This document shows positions 7,865-17,391 of a DNA stretch of 64,000 bases, piece after piece (positions within the stretch are counted from its first letter, which is position 1; every line of letters starts with the position of its first letter). The notes beneath the pieces are model-generated. The model ran no database searches, had not been told where the DNA came from, and saw nothing but the letters and a program-made list of their open reading frames with translations. The DNA comes from Planctomycetota bacterium (GTDB lineage: Bacteria > Planctomycetota > Phycisphaerae > Phycisphaerales > SM1A02). The DNA lies in the NCBI GenBank assembly GCA_009926625.1, contig RFON01000006.1, forward strand, positions 21,608 through 85,607, in the 5' to 3' direction. The translations under genes were made by a program, and so were the position numbers.

Positions 7865-9280
7865 TCAGCGGCCCGACGCGAGTCCCGCAGCGGAGGCGCA
7901 CTCCCGCGCAAGTGCCTCCGCACTGCTGGCGGTTGCGGCCTCCGCGATCAGGCGGATGATCGGCTCCGTGTTCGAAGCCCGCAGGTGAACCCATCCTGTC
8001 GGCAGGTCAATTCGAACGCCATCCGCGTCGTCGATCCGTGCATCGGCGCGTGCGCCGAAGTGGGACCGCACTCGATCGAGCGCGTTTGCCACGGCCGCCT
8101 GTCCACCCACGGCAGCGAGGTCCATCTTCTGCTTGATCATGGCATAGGCGGGCAACCCTTGGACGATCTCGGCGATCGATCTGCGCTCGAACGCCAGCAG
8201 TTCGAGGGTCAGCGCCATGGCCGACAGCGAGTCGCGGACCCAGCACACGCGCGGCCAGATCAGCCCGCCGTTGCCCTCACCGCCGATGATGCCGTCGTGG
8301 GCGCGCAGTCCGCCGACGACATTCGCCTCGCCGACCGCCGTGCGCCACACGCGAGAGTTCGGGAAGCGTGCAGCGATGTCGTCGATCATGCGGCTCGTCG
8401 AGAGGTTGGTGGCGATTGCGCCTTGTCCACTGCGTTGCAGGATGCGCAGCGCGCACAGCACGAGCGTGTACTCCTCGCCGATGAAGCGCCCCGTGCCATC
8501 CACCATCGCCAATCGGTCTGCATCGGGATCCTGTGCAAAGCCCACGACGGCGCGACCATCGCCTTGGACCGCGGCGCAAAGATCCCGAAGGTTCTCAGCA
8601 ATCGGCTCTGGTGTGTGCGCAAACGAACCCGTGCGCTCCGCATTCAGGTGCAGCAGGTCGCATCCGAGTTCACGCAGCAGGAGTCCACCCGAGTTCGCCC
8701 CGCCGCCATTGACGCTGTCGAGCACGACGCGGAATCGCGCGGCGCGGATGCGTTCCACATCCACGAGCGACAGCACCCGCTTGACATGTGTCTCATCCGC
8801 ATTGGACTGACGCGATCGCACACCCCGCCGTGGCGCATCGGACTGCGCGCGACCCGCACGGAACGCCGCGATCACCCGTGCCGCATCCTCCGCAGGCAGC
8901 GCAAGCCCATCCGCATTGAGCGTCTTGAGTCCATTCCACTGCGCGGGATTGTGACTGGCCGTCACGGCGATGCCGCCAACCGCATGCAACTCGGCGATCA
9001 TCAACCCGACGGTCGGTGTCGCGACCGTGCCGATGTCGATGACATCGAAGCCGCCGTCCTGCAGTCCATCCGCGGCGGCCGCCGCGAGCGCTGCGCCCGA
9101 CCCTCGACCATCGTTGCCGAGGACCATCCTCGGTGGTTCGCTGCCTGTGCGCACGGTCGAACCGCCACGGATGTGGTCCGCGAATGCACGCGAAAATCGA
9201 CGCGCGACATCCTCGGTCATCGAAGCGCCCACGATTCCGCGCGCGCCCGAAACGGAAAGCATGAGAGGGGCGTCCTGCAT
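7865..9280 (-). CDS. glmM: phosphoglucosamine mutase / phosphohexomutase
   Basis: Alpha-D-phosphohexomutase family. GlmM would make glucosamine 1-phosphate for peptidoglycan and lipid A. The active-site serine lies in TASHNPAQWNG, the metal loop is DPDADRL, the sugar loop GGEGNGGLI and the phosphate loop RASNTEPIIR. The N-terminus LSVSGARGIVG is typical. Length 471 residues is near GlmM and PMM/PGM. GlmM is the likelier role given the cell-wall genes around, but phosphomannomutase activity cannot be excluded. The ATG at 9280 is supported by a -10-like TAGATT 7 bases before it. Confidence 0.82.
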   Translation of the reverse strand: MQDAPLMLSVSGARGIVGASMTEDVARRFSRAFADHIRGGSTVRTGSEPPRMVLGNDGRGSGAALAAAAADGLQDGGFDVIDIGTVATPTVGLMIAELHAVGGIAVTASHNPAQWNGLKTLNADGLALPAEDAARVIAAFRAGRAQSDAPRRGVRSRQSNADETHVKRVLSLVDVERIRAARFRVVLDSVNGGGANSGGLLLRELGCDLLHLNAERTGSFAHTPEPIAENLRDLCAAVQGDGRAVVGFAQDPDADRLAMVDGTGRFIGEEYTLVLCALRILQRSGQGAIATNLSTSRMIDDIAARFPNSRVWRTAVGEANVVGGLRAHDGIIGGEGNGGLIWPRVCWVRDSLSAMALTLELLAFERRSIAEIVQGLPAYAMIKQKMDLAAVGGQAAVANALDRVRSHFGARADARIDDADGVRIDLPTGWVHLRASNTEPIIRLIAEAATASSAEALARECASAAGLASGR

Positions 9281-9287
9281 GCCGCGC

Positions 9288-9293
9288 AATCTA
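9288..9293 (-). promoter_or_regulatory. -10 box of the phosphohexomutase gene, leaderless spacing
   Basis: TAGATT on the minus strand, ending 7 bases before the ATG at 9280. No Shine-Dalgarno in between. Confidence 0.5.
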
Positions 9294-9350
9294 GCGCGGC
9301 ACGCGTGCACGGGAAGGCACTCGGCATGCGGACTCGCAACGCTCGATCCC

Positions 9351-9356
9351 TATACT
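9351..9356 (+). promoter_or_regulatory. -10 box of the queD-like gene, leaderless spacing
   Basis: TATACT, one of the best -10 matches in the window, ends 7 bases before the ATG at 9364. There is no room for a ribosome site after the predicted transcription start. Confidence 0.55.
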
Positions 9357-9363
9357 CGCGTTC

Positions 9364-9750
9364 ATGTTTGAGCTCGAGGTTCGGCGCATCTTTTCAGCAG
9401 CGCATGCGCTCCTCCTGCGCGGCGAGCGCGAGGTGCTGCACGGACACGACTGGCAGGTGGATCTCACTGTTGCCACCGATGGACTCGATGCCGATGAACT
9501 GGCCTTCGACTTCCATCAACTCGAGCGGACACTCGACGAGGTGCTGCAACCGTTCCAATCCGCCAACCTGAACGCAACGCCGCCGTTCGATCGACTGAAT
9601 CCAAGTGCGGAAGCGGTCGCGCGCCATGTGGCACACGAGGTTGCGCGGAGGCTTCCGACAGGGGTTCGTGTGCAGGCGGTTCGCGTCACCGAGGCGCCAG
9701 GGTGTGCGGCGCGGTTCATTCCGCGCATGACGGAGGCACCCTGCTCATGA
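9364..9750 (+). CDS. 6-pyruvoyl-tetrahydropterin synthase / QueD family protein
   Basis: Tunnel-fold protein of 128 residues. Zinc ligands are visible as FSAAHAL (His near residue 14) and LHGHDW (His near 28 and 30), and the pterin-binding Glu lies in VTEAPGC near residue 112. The usual catalytic cysteine just before the HGH motif (KCGRLHGH in E. coli QueD) is absent; the segment here reads GEREVLHGH, with Glu residues nearby as in PTPS-III-type proteins. It may therefore act in folate-type side-chain cleavage or another pterin reaction rather than queuosine synthesis. The stop overlaps the ppk ATG (ATGA), so the two are one transcription unit. Confidence 0.8.
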   Translation: MFELEVRRIFSAAHALLLRGEREVLHGHDWQVDLTVATDGLDADELAFDFHQLERTLDEVLQPFQSANLNATPPFDRLNPSAEAVARHVAHEVARRLPTGVRVQAVRVTEAPGCAARFIPRMTEAPCS

Positions 9751-11981
9751 AGCACGAACCCGATCGGGAGCCGGCAGTCGATGGCATGGGCGGGGGCGCG
9801 CCCTCCGATCCCGCACGATTCATCAACCGCGATCAGTCGTGGGTCGAGTTCAACGCGCGTGTCCTCGAGATGTGCGCCGATCCGCAGGTGCCGCTCCTCG
9901 AGCGCGTTCGATTCCTTTCGATCTACTCGCGAAATCTCGATGAGTTCTACATGAAGCGGGTGGGTGCCCTGCGGCACGACATGGAAGAGGGCGTCTCGTC
10001 GGGCGTGCTCGGCGGGATCAGCCCGGCACAACTGATGCATGCGGTTCGAACGCGAGTGCTGCAACTCGACGCCCTCCAAGCAAAGCTCTATCGCGACACG
10101 CTGCTTCCAGCGCTTCGATCGGTTGGGATCCACATCGTCGGATGGGCCGACCTGACGGAGGCCGAGCGCGCCGAAACGCAGGCATGGTTCCGTCGGAATG
10201 TCTTTCCGATCCTCACGCCGCTCGCCGTCGATCCAGGCCATCGTTTCCCCTTCATCTCGAACATGAGCGTGTCGCTTGGGCTGGTGGTTCGGCGACCAGG
10301 TGAACCAGAGACCCTCTTTGCGCGTGTGAAGATTCCAGAGTCCCCGTCGCGCCTCTTCGAGCTTCGTGGCGGTGGCAGGTTCATCGCCGTGCGCGAAATC
10401 ATCGAGCATCACCTCGAGGAACTCTTCCCGGGCATGGAAATCCTGCAGGTGCTTCCCTTCCGCATCACTCGCGACGCCGAGATCGAGCCCGAGCGCGACG
10501 CAGCGGATGACCTGCTCGTCTCGGTCGAACAGAAACTGAAGGAGCGGAAGTTCGCGCGCGTCGTGCGGCTGGAGGTCGCGGCAGGTGCCAGCCCGCGAAT
10601 CGTTCGATTCCTCATGGAGGAACTGAACCTCGGCGCCGAGGACATTTACGAGACCGCGGGGCTGATCGACTACGCCATCCTCGATCCCATCGCGGATCTC
10701 GAGCGCGCGGACTTGCGTTACGCACGCTGGGTCCCGCTCCCGCCGACGGAACTGCATTCGGAGGATGGCGCGAGCATCTTCGCGGAGATTCGCCGCGGGG
10801 ACATCCTGGTCCACCATCCGTACCAGAGCTTCGAACTGAGCGTGGAGCGCTTCATCGCTGCTGCCGCCGAGGATCCGAAGGTCCTGTGCATCAAGCAGTC
10901 GCTCTACCGCACGAGCGGCGACAGCCCGTTCATCGCCAGCCTGATCCGTGCCGCGGAGAGCGGCAAGCAGGTGGCGGTGCTGGTGGAACTCCGTGCACGC
11001 TTCGATGAGGCGCGCAACATCGAGTGGGCACGCAAGCTGGAGAACGCCGGCGTGCATGTCGCGTATGGCGTCATCGGGCTCAAGACCCACACCAAGACCG
11101 CGCTGGTCGTGCGCCGCGAGTCGGACGGCATCCGTTGCTATGGTCATGTGGGTACGGGCAACTACAACTCGCGCACCGCGCGGCTCTACGAGGATGTCGG
11201 GTTGCTGACGACGGATCCGTTGATCACCGAGGACCTTGTGGACCTCTTCAACTACATGACGGGTCGTTCACGGCAGACCACATTCCACAAACTGCTGATC
11301 GCGCCGATCAACATGAAGCGGCGGTATCTCGAATTGATCGAGCGCGAGACGGAGTTCGCGCGTGGGGGAAAGCCTGCGCGCATCGTCGCGAAGATGAACC
11401 AGTTGGAAGACCGTGGGGTGATGGATGCGCTGTACCGCGCCAGCCAGGCAGGCGTGTCGATCGACCTGATCGTGCGCGGATTCTGCTGCCTCCGTCCGCA
11501 GGTTCCTGGGTTGTCGGAGGGCATCCGAGTGCGGTCGATCCTCGGGCGTTTCCTCGAGCACAGCCGAATCTTCTGGTTTGGCGCGGGACGCGACAATCCG
11601 CTCGACGGTGATTTCTTCATCGGGAGCGCCGACTGGATGTACCGCAATCTCCAGACTCGGGTCGAGGCATCCGCGCCGATCGAGCGCCCGGAGCATCGGC
11701 GCACGCTTTGGACGGTGCTTGAGTATTCGCTGCAGGATGTCGCGCAGTCGTGGGAGCTGTGTGCGGATGGTTCGTATGTGAGGGTCAGCAGTGGCGACCT
11801 GCCGGCGGATGATCCGCGCCGGCTTGGCGTGCATGCGCGCCTGATGTCGGATGCGCTCGCTGCCGCCACTCGTGGCGCAAGCGCGTTGCGGGACAGTCTT
11901 ACTGACGGTCGACAGCCGGAGCCTCAGGTCCCGGTGCCGCAGAAGTCCCCGAAGCGGAAAACCCAACGTCCGGTCGGCTGA
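9747..11981 (+). CDS. ppk1: polyphosphate kinase 1
   Basis: Reversibly transfers the ATP gamma-phosphate onto inorganic polyphosphate. All Ppk1 parts are present: N-terminal FINRDQSWVEFNARVLEM, the DEFYMKRVG helix, the head-domain region with SRLFEL, catalytic half one with IKQSLYRTSGDSPFI and the autophosphorylated His in YGHVGTGNYNSRTARLYEDV, and catalytic half two with VRGFCCLRPQVPGLS and GSADWMYRNLQTRVE. Length 744 residues from the ATG at 9747, which overlaps the queD-like stop by 4 bases; a frame start at 9702 is inside that gene and not needed. The last 83 bases overlap the end of a minus-strand lipoprotein gene. Confidence 0.95.
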   Translation: MKHEPDREPAVDGMGGGAPSDPARFINRDQSWVEFNARVLEMCADPQVPLLERVRFLSIYSRNLDEFYMKRVGALRHDMEEGVSSGVLGGISPAQLMHAVRTRVLQLDALQAKLYRDTLLPALRSVGIHIVGWADLTEAERAETQAWFRRNVFPILTPLAVDPGHRFPFISNMSVSLGLVVRRPGEPETLFARVKIPESPSRLFELRGGGRFIAVREIIEHHLEELFPGMEILQVLPFRITRDAEIEPERDAADDLLVSVEQKLKERKFARVVRLEVAAGASPRIVRFLMEELNLGAEDIYETAGLIDYAILDPIADLERADLRYARWVPLPPTELHSEDGASIFAEIRRGDILVHHPYQSFELSVERFIAAAAEDPKVLCIKQSLYRTSGDSPFIASLIRAAESGKQVAVLVELRARFDEARNIEWARKLENAGVHVAYGVIGLKTHTKTALVVRRESDGIRCYGHVGTGNYNSRTARLYEDVGLLTTDPLITEDLVDLFNYMTGRSRQTTFHKLLIAPINMKRRYLELIERETEFARGGKPARIVAKMNQLEDRGVMDALYRASQAGVSIDLIVRGFCCLRPQVPGLSEGIRVRSILGRFLEHSRIFWFGAGRDNPLDGDFFIGSADWMYRNLQTRVEASAPIERPEHRRTLWTVLEYSLQDVAQSWELCADGSYVRVSSGDLPADDPRRLGVHARLMSDALAAATRGASALRDSLTDGRQPEPQVPVPQKSPKRKTQRPVG

Positions 11982-12405
11982 CGCCAAGATCGAACAGGGT
12001 TTCCGCGAGTTGCCCCGGCAAGAGGTACCGCAGTGATCCGCTCACGGTCCACGAAAGTGGAACGGCATCCGTTGCCGATGCGGCTGGCGTTCCAGCCGCG
12101 GCGTTCGCAGCGGGCGCGTGAGGAATGACCACGGGCAGGCGTTCCACCGTGATGGAGCGCGCAGGCAGCGTGCGTGTGGCGACCCACTCGGTGCTCCACG
12201 CTCCCATCGGTGTCGACACCGAGTAATTCCAGCGGTCAAGGACCAAGGGAATCGTGTTCGGATTTCGGAGTTCGAGCCGCATCGCGAACTCGTCCGCCGA
12301 CTCACCCGTCCCAACGCGATCCAGCGCCAACACGCGCACCTCAGGCGACGCCGTGCAGCCGACCACGCTGGTCAGGACGAGCAGTCCACATGCGATCGTG
12401 CGCAT
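11899..12405 (-). CDS. small lipoprotein, LEA-type-2-like domain
   Basis: 168 residues with a lipoprotein signal: MRTI, a hydrophobic stretch and the lipobox VVGC at about residues 13-16. The mature part has LRLELRNPNTIPLVLDRWNYSVS, which resembles the LEA-2/water-stress fold (a beta-sandwich that starts with an N-P-N turn). Function unknown; such proteins sit on envelope membranes. The ATG at 12405 is chosen for the signal peptide and the TAGATT box 7 bases upstream. The 3' end runs 83 bases into the 3' end of ppk on the opposite strand, so the transcripts are antisense to each other at their tails. Confidence 0.65.
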   Translation of the reverse strand: MRTIACGLLVLTSVVGCTASPEVRVLALDRVGTGESADEFAMRLELRNPNTIPLVLDRWNYSVSTPMGAWSTEWVATRTLPARSITVERLPVVIPHAPAANAAAGTPAASATDAVPLSWTVSGSLRYLLPGQLAETLFDLGVSRPDVGFSASGTSAAPGPEAPAVDRQ

Positions 12406-12412
12406 GCACGGC

Positions 12413-12418
12413 AATCTA
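12413..12418 (-). promoter_or_regulatory. -10 box of the lipoprotein gene, leaderless spacing
   Basis: TAGATT on the minus strand, 7 bases before the ATG at 12405. The identical hexamer and spacing occur before the phosphohexomutase gene. Confidence 0.5.
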
Positions 12419-12455
12419 CGCGCTGTCGTGCGTCCGCGTGATGGGCGCGCACCCC

Positions 12456-12461
12456 TACGAT
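12456..12461 (+). promoter_or_regulatory. -10 box of the propeller gene, leaderless spacing
   Basis: TACGAT, 6 bases before the ATG at 12468, no Shine-Dalgarno. It forms a divergent pair with the lipoprotein promoter 38 bases away. Confidence 0.45.
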
Positions 12462-12467
12462 GCAGTG

Positions 12468-15443
12468 ATGCATCAGGCGTTGCCGACGCTGCTGTGGATC
12501 CGAATGGTCGGCGTGATCGCTGCTGCCGCGGTGTGCGTTCCCCTGCATGCGCAGGAGTTTGCCGTGGTCGTGGTCGATGACTCGCCCACAGCCGCGCAGA
12601 TGCTCGAACAAGCACAGGATCAGGCGCAAGGCAATCCTGCAGAGGCGGCGCGGCTCATCGCTCGTGTGCTCGATGAGTTTGGTCGGCGGCTTGTTCCCGC
12701 GGCCAACAAGACTGATCAGTTCTGCGATGCGCGTGCGCGCTGCGAATCCCTCCTGCTGGCAGAGCCGCGGGTCCTTGAGAGCTTCCGCGCATCGCAGTCG
12801 AGCGATGCACAGCGACAACTCGACGCAGGACTTGCGCGCACGGTCTACGAGACGCGGCTGTGGACGGCGGCGGGTCTCGCGGCTGCAATGCGACTTGCAC
12901 AGGATGCCATCGATGGCGCGAGCTTTGCGCAGGCGGAGGCGATCCTGCAGTCCGTGTCGGTTCACCCCGATATCGCATCGGCGGACCGCACGGTGCTGAT
13001 CACGCTCCGTGCGATTGCTGCCGCAGGACGAGGCGACCGTGAACGCGCGGTGCAGATTGCGCGCGACCTCGAATCGATCAACACGCCAGCCGCGCGCGCC
13101 GCAGCGGAGCGGCTCTCGGCGGTGATCGCATCGTTTCCACCCGCGGAAGCTGCTGCAATCAGTCCGCTGATCCCTGGTCCGTTCGGTGCTGTTGCCGTGA
13201 ACGCCGTCCGTCTGTGGAGCGATCCCCTTGAGAACTCCATTGCCGCTCGATTGCGTGATGCCGTGGAGGGCGGCATGCAGTCCGATCCGATGCCCGATGC
13301 CACGACAAGCGGGCGCCTGCTCGTGTCGATGCCCACCGTCGTGGGCTCCACGGTGCTCGTCAACGAGGGCTATGTGCTGCGCGCCTACGACGCGTTCTCG
13401 ATGGAGCCGCGCTGGTACCAATTCATCGGTGCAGCGAACGCGCCGCGCAGCGACACGCAGGTCGGCGATCTGCAGGTCGTGACGGTGGCGGGCGATCGCG
13501 TGCTCGCGCTTTCGGGGCATGCGCTCGGCAATGAGCGCTCTGGTGGCGGGCGATTGGTGTGCATCGACTTGGCCAGTGGGCAGCGACTGTGGGAACTCGG
13601 AGTCGAACGCATCGCGGCGGCGTGGGGACTGAACGACACATTCCTCTCGGGCGCTCCCACGGTTGCGGGAGACACGGTGGTCCTGATGGGGCGGAAGGTC
13701 ACCTCGCGGCTTGAGACGGTGTCGTCCGCGATCGGTGTCGATCTTCGAACTGGCGCCGTCCGTTGGGTCACACCGGTCGGTGTCGCTCCAGGCATCCGTG
13801 CTGCGTCGACACGACCGTACACAACGCCCGTCGCGGCGGGACCAACCGTGTTCGTCTCGAGCGGCGCGGGAGCCGTTGCGTGCATCGATGCGTCCGACGG
13901 CCGTGCGCGCTGGGTTCGGCGTGATCCCGTTCCCATTCGCGACATGCTGGTCGACCTCATCCCATGGGACATGGGTGGACCAACACTGACGGTCCGCGGC
14001 ATCGTGATGATCGCACCTGGCAGCCAGCGGTTGCAACTCCTCGACGCCGCAACGGGTGACGAGATCGACAGTGTGCCGATTGGACGCGGGACCGCGCTCG
14101 ATGTGGTGCGATGCGTGATGGCGGATCCTTCGGGAAAGACTCTCTTTCTCGTCGGCGACTCGGTGACCGCAGTCGGCGTGAACGACTTGCGCCGTCCGCT
14201 CTGGCGCTTCCGCGACGACAGCGAAGAAGGTGCCTTGCTGGCAGCCACGGCACGATCGCCGATCCGAGGTCGCGTGCAGGTCGGATGGCTTCCCGACGAC
14301 AGGACCGCGCTCGTCGTTCCGCTCGCTGGAGGCACCGCGCTGATCGACGGCGCGAGCGGTACGCGGTTGTTGACGCTGCCCGTGCTCGGACCAGCGCTTG
14401 TCACGGTGCGCGATGGCATCGTGACATCCGTTGGGAACGAGTCGATCGAAGTGCTCATGGATCCGACGCGTGCACGCAGCATCCTGACCGACTCGATCGT
14501 GCGTCGACCGACCGATGCGGATGTCTTGCTCGGTCTGCTCGAGTTTGCGCTTCGCAACAAGGACGCGGATGCGCTCCGACTTGCAACGCAGTCGGCATCC
14601 GCGGCGATCGCGGCGTCGCGCGATCAGCCAGACCGCCGTTCACAGTTGATCAAGTCTCTCGTCGATGCCGCACGCAGCGGATTGCTTGGGCGCGGCGGTG
14701 CTGATGAGCTCTTTGCACAGCTCGCGGCATCTGAATGTTCGCCGTCGGACCGAGCCCTTGTCGTGCTTGCGCAGGGTGACTGGCTCGAGCAATCGGGGAA
14801 CATCGATGCCGCGGTGGCTGCATGGCGCCAAGTGCTGACCAACACCGATCGGTCGAACGCGATGGTGACCGCAGCGGGGGAAGACGGCATGCTGCGCGTA
14901 GCCAGTTCTCGCGCGGCCATGGCACGCCTCCGCGAAGTGATTCGCCGATTCGGTCCCATTCGTTCAACACAAGCGATGCCAGCGAAGGGATCGGCCGCTG
15001 AACTGGCTGCCTGGGCTGCGTCACAGATGGGGACCGTGGAATCGGCGCGGGCTTGGCTCGAAGCGGCGCGACTTCAGCTTGGCAGCGGAGAGACGCCCGC
15101 CGCTGCCGCATCCTGCATGAGTGCGCTTGAGGCAGCCATCCTGTGTGGACAACAGGAGGGCCTTCTCAAGACGCTCCGTGGAGCTCTGGAACTGTTGGCA
15201 TCCTGGCATCCGCCGACCTTCACCTCGCGCGCGCGCAGGCCGTCGACCGCGTCCGTTGGTGCGGCATCATGCCGAGCAACTGGGATGCGGCGGGGGAGTT
15301 GCGCGATGTTCCAGCGCGTGGGCGTGCTGGCTTGTCGATGGGATGCCGCGACCGCAGTCAGATCCGACGAGCGAGTCGAGCGCCGCCGTACCCGAGGCAG
15401 TCGTGCTCGAGGGACGGCTTGTTCCCACGGGCATCGGGCATGA
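12468..15443 (+). CDS. PQQ-like beta-propeller secreted protein, N-terminal part (frameshifted)
   Basis: Signal peptide at residues 1-25 (hydrophobic MVGVIAAAAVCVPLHAQ). A helical, Ala-rich TPR-like region of about 230 residues follows, then beta-propeller blades of the PQQ-enzyme-repeat kind: GGRLVCIDLASGQRLWELG, IGVDLRTGAVRWVTP, GAVACIDASDGRARWVRR. From about 14490 it returns to helical repeat-like sequence. Sensible coding ends near 15200; after that this frame is only Arg/Ser-rich out-of-frame product up to the stop at 15441-15443. Coding continues in a second frame (about 15200-15320) and then in the frame of the next entry, so this is one gene interrupted by two apparent single-base losses. 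Start chosen for the signal peptide and the -10 box at 12456; an ATG at 12441 is an alternative. Confidence 0.6.
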   Translation: MHQALPTLLWIRMVGVIAAAAVCVPLHAQEFAVVVVDDSPTAAQMLEQAQDQAQGNPAEAARLIARVLDEFGRRLVPAANKTDQFCDARARCESLLLAEPRVLESFRASQSSDAQRQLDAGLARTVYETRLWTAAGLAAAMRLAQDAIDGASFAQAEAILQSVSVHPDIASADRTVLITLRAIAAAGRGDRERAVQIARDLESINTPAARAAAERLSAVIASFPPAEAAAISPLIPGPFGAVAVNAVRLWSDPLENSIAARLRDAVEGGMQSDPMPDATTSGRLLVSMPTVVGSTVLVNEGYVLRAYDAFSMEPRWYQFIGAANAPRSDTQVGDLQVVTVAGDRVLALSGHALGNERSGGGRLVCIDLASGQRLWELGVERIAAAWGLNDTFLSGAPTVAGDTVVLMGRKVTSRLETVSSAIGVDLRTGAVRWVTPVGVAPGIRAASTRPYTTPVAAGPTVFVSSGAGAVACIDASDGRARWVRRDPVPIRDMLVDLIPWDMGGPTLTVRGIVMIAPGSQRLQLLDAATGDEIDSVPIGRGTALDVVRCVMADPSGKTLFLVGDSVTAVGVNDLRRPLWRFRDDSEEGALLAATARSPIRGRVQVGWLPDDRTALVVPLAGGTALIDGASGTRLLTLPVLGPALVTVRDGIVTSVGNESIEVLMDPTRARSILTDSIVRRPTDADVLLGLLEFALRNKDADALRLATQSASAAIAASRDQPDRRSQLIKSLVDAARSGLLGRGGADELFAQLAASECSPSDRALVVLAQGDWLEQSGNIDAAVAAWRQVLTNTDRSNAMVTAAGEDGMLRVASSRAAMARLREVIRRFGPIRSTQAMPAKGSAAELAAWAASQMGTVESARAWLEAARLQLGSGETPAAAASCMSALEAAILCGQQEGLLKTLRGALELLASWHPPTFTSRARRPSTASVGAASCRATGMRRGSCAMFQRVGVLACRWDAATAVRSDERVERRRTRGSRARGTACSHGHRA

Positions 15444-16638
15444 TTCGACTTCGCTCCATGGGCAGGCATTCCTTCAGGATGAACGCACGCTGATGTGTGT
15501 GGAGGGTCCTGCGCTCACGGAGCGTTGGCGGATCGAACAGCGATCCGATGCGTCGTTCGTCATCCCCTCGGGCAAGGGAGCCGTCATCATCGAACAGCCT
15601 GAGCGCGGCATCAGCTCCGTACGGCGAGTCGATGGTGCTGGCGCGCCGATGTGGAGCGTGGAGAACCTCGAACTCTTTGTCGCACCGAATCGGGCCCCCA
15701 CGGGCGCCGGAGTCTTGCCTCCGCTGCACGGGACGAGTGATCTGATCGTGGTGCGTTACGACGGGTGGATGGGAAGCGTCAGTCTCGCGGATGGAAAGCT
15801 GCTCTGGTCACGCGATGGAGGCCTTCAGGAGGTGATGGCGATCGACGCTTCGGAGTCTACGGTCCTGGTCAGCGGCATTGTCAGTTCGCTTGAGTCGCCG
15901 AAGTCATTGGTCTGCCTCTTCGACCGCAAGACCGGCGAGCGGTTGAGTGAGCTCGAACTGGCGGATGACCAAGTGCGGTGGCTTCGCGCTGCGGGTCCAG
16001 GCACGGTGCTGTTTGGGTCGATCCGAGGCATCGGACGATGGGATGCGTTTGGCCCGCTGCGCGGCATCGTGTGGCAGTCGACTGCTGCTCGCGTTCGCGC
16101 CACCACGGATTGCCAAGTGCTCGGACCCGTTTGCGTGACGACCGACACGGGCGATCGGACAGTGCCAACGGACTGGATCACGGGGCGCGTGCAGGGCGAT
16201 CGGTTTTCCATCCCTCGGGGAGGGCAGTTGCGTGAACCGCTTCGGCGCTGGTTTCGCTCGGGTGAACTGCTGATCACATGGAACACGGAGGGAGTGTCGA
16301 TGTTTGGATTGGATGGAGTCCTTCGGGGACTCTCAGCCCTTCACGGTGATCGATTGGTCGATGGCATCGTCCCGCAGTCGCGCGCGCTGGTTGTCATCGA
16401 GCAGTTGGGTCGAGCCGCCGCCATGCGCGCGGTTGGAGGTGGCGGAACAACCCAAGTCCTGTTGCATCAACTCGGATGGAGCGAGGGTGGACGCCTTCTT
16501 GGTCCTGCGTTTGAGGTGGATTTCGTTCAGGGCAAGTTGGACAGGGCGAGCGCGATCGATGGATGGTTGTTGCTCGGGGGTCCACAAAGCACCGTCGCTG
16601 TTTCCCTGCCGAAAGTCCCAGTTGACACGCGGCAGTAG
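15343..16638 (+). CDS. PQQ-like beta-propeller protein, C-terminal part of the same frameshifted gene
   Basis: Continues the protein of the previous entry one frame over. The frame is open from a GTG at 15121, but sequence with coding character starts about 15335 (WLVDGMPRP). Propeller blades recur: WMGSVSLADGKLLWSRDGG, SLVCLFDRKTGERLSELEL, ending at KVPVDTRQ. It has no signal peptide and no ribosome site of its own, which argues against an independent gene. The full protein would be about 1,390 residues with TPR-like and two propeller sections, exported to the periplasm or surface. Whether the break is real or an assembly error cannot be told here. Confidence 0.6.
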   Translation: MPRPQSDPTSESSAAVPEAVVLEGRLVPTGIGHDSTSLHGQAFLQDERTLMCVEGPALTERWRIEQRSDASFVIPSGKGAVIIEQPERGISSVRRVDGAGAPMWSVENLELFVAPNRAPTGAGVLPPLHGTSDLIVVRYDGWMGSVSLADGKLLWSRDGGLQEVMAIDASESTVLVSGIVSSLESPKSLVCLFDRKTGERLSELELADDQVRWLRAAGPGTVLFGSIRGIGRWDAFGPLRGIVWQSTAARVRATTDCQVLGPVCVTTDTGDRTVPTDWITGRVQGDRFSIPRGGQLREPLRRWFRSGELLITWNTEGVSMFGLDGVLRGLSALHGDRLVDGIVPQSRALVVIEQLGRAAAMRAVGGGGTTQVLLHQLGWSEGGRLLGPAFEVDFVQGKLDRASAIDGWLLLGGPQSTVAVSLPKVPVDTRQ

Positions 16639-16763
16639 GGCGGGGATATTCCCCCCCGACGCTTTCGCGCACCAACTGAAGCATGATTCTTTCCCCCACA
16701 AGCTCCCCGAGTCTTCATCCGCCTTCGAAGGATCGCCCTCGCTGGACGACACTTCCACATCCC

Positions 16764-17381
<618 letters not shown>

Positions 17382-17391
17382 CGAGATCGAT

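Noticed and set aside
12372..14036. 554-codon open frame antisense to the propeller gene
   Set aside because: Composition typical of reverse-strand shadow in high-GC DNA; the sense strand has signal peptide and propeller motifs.
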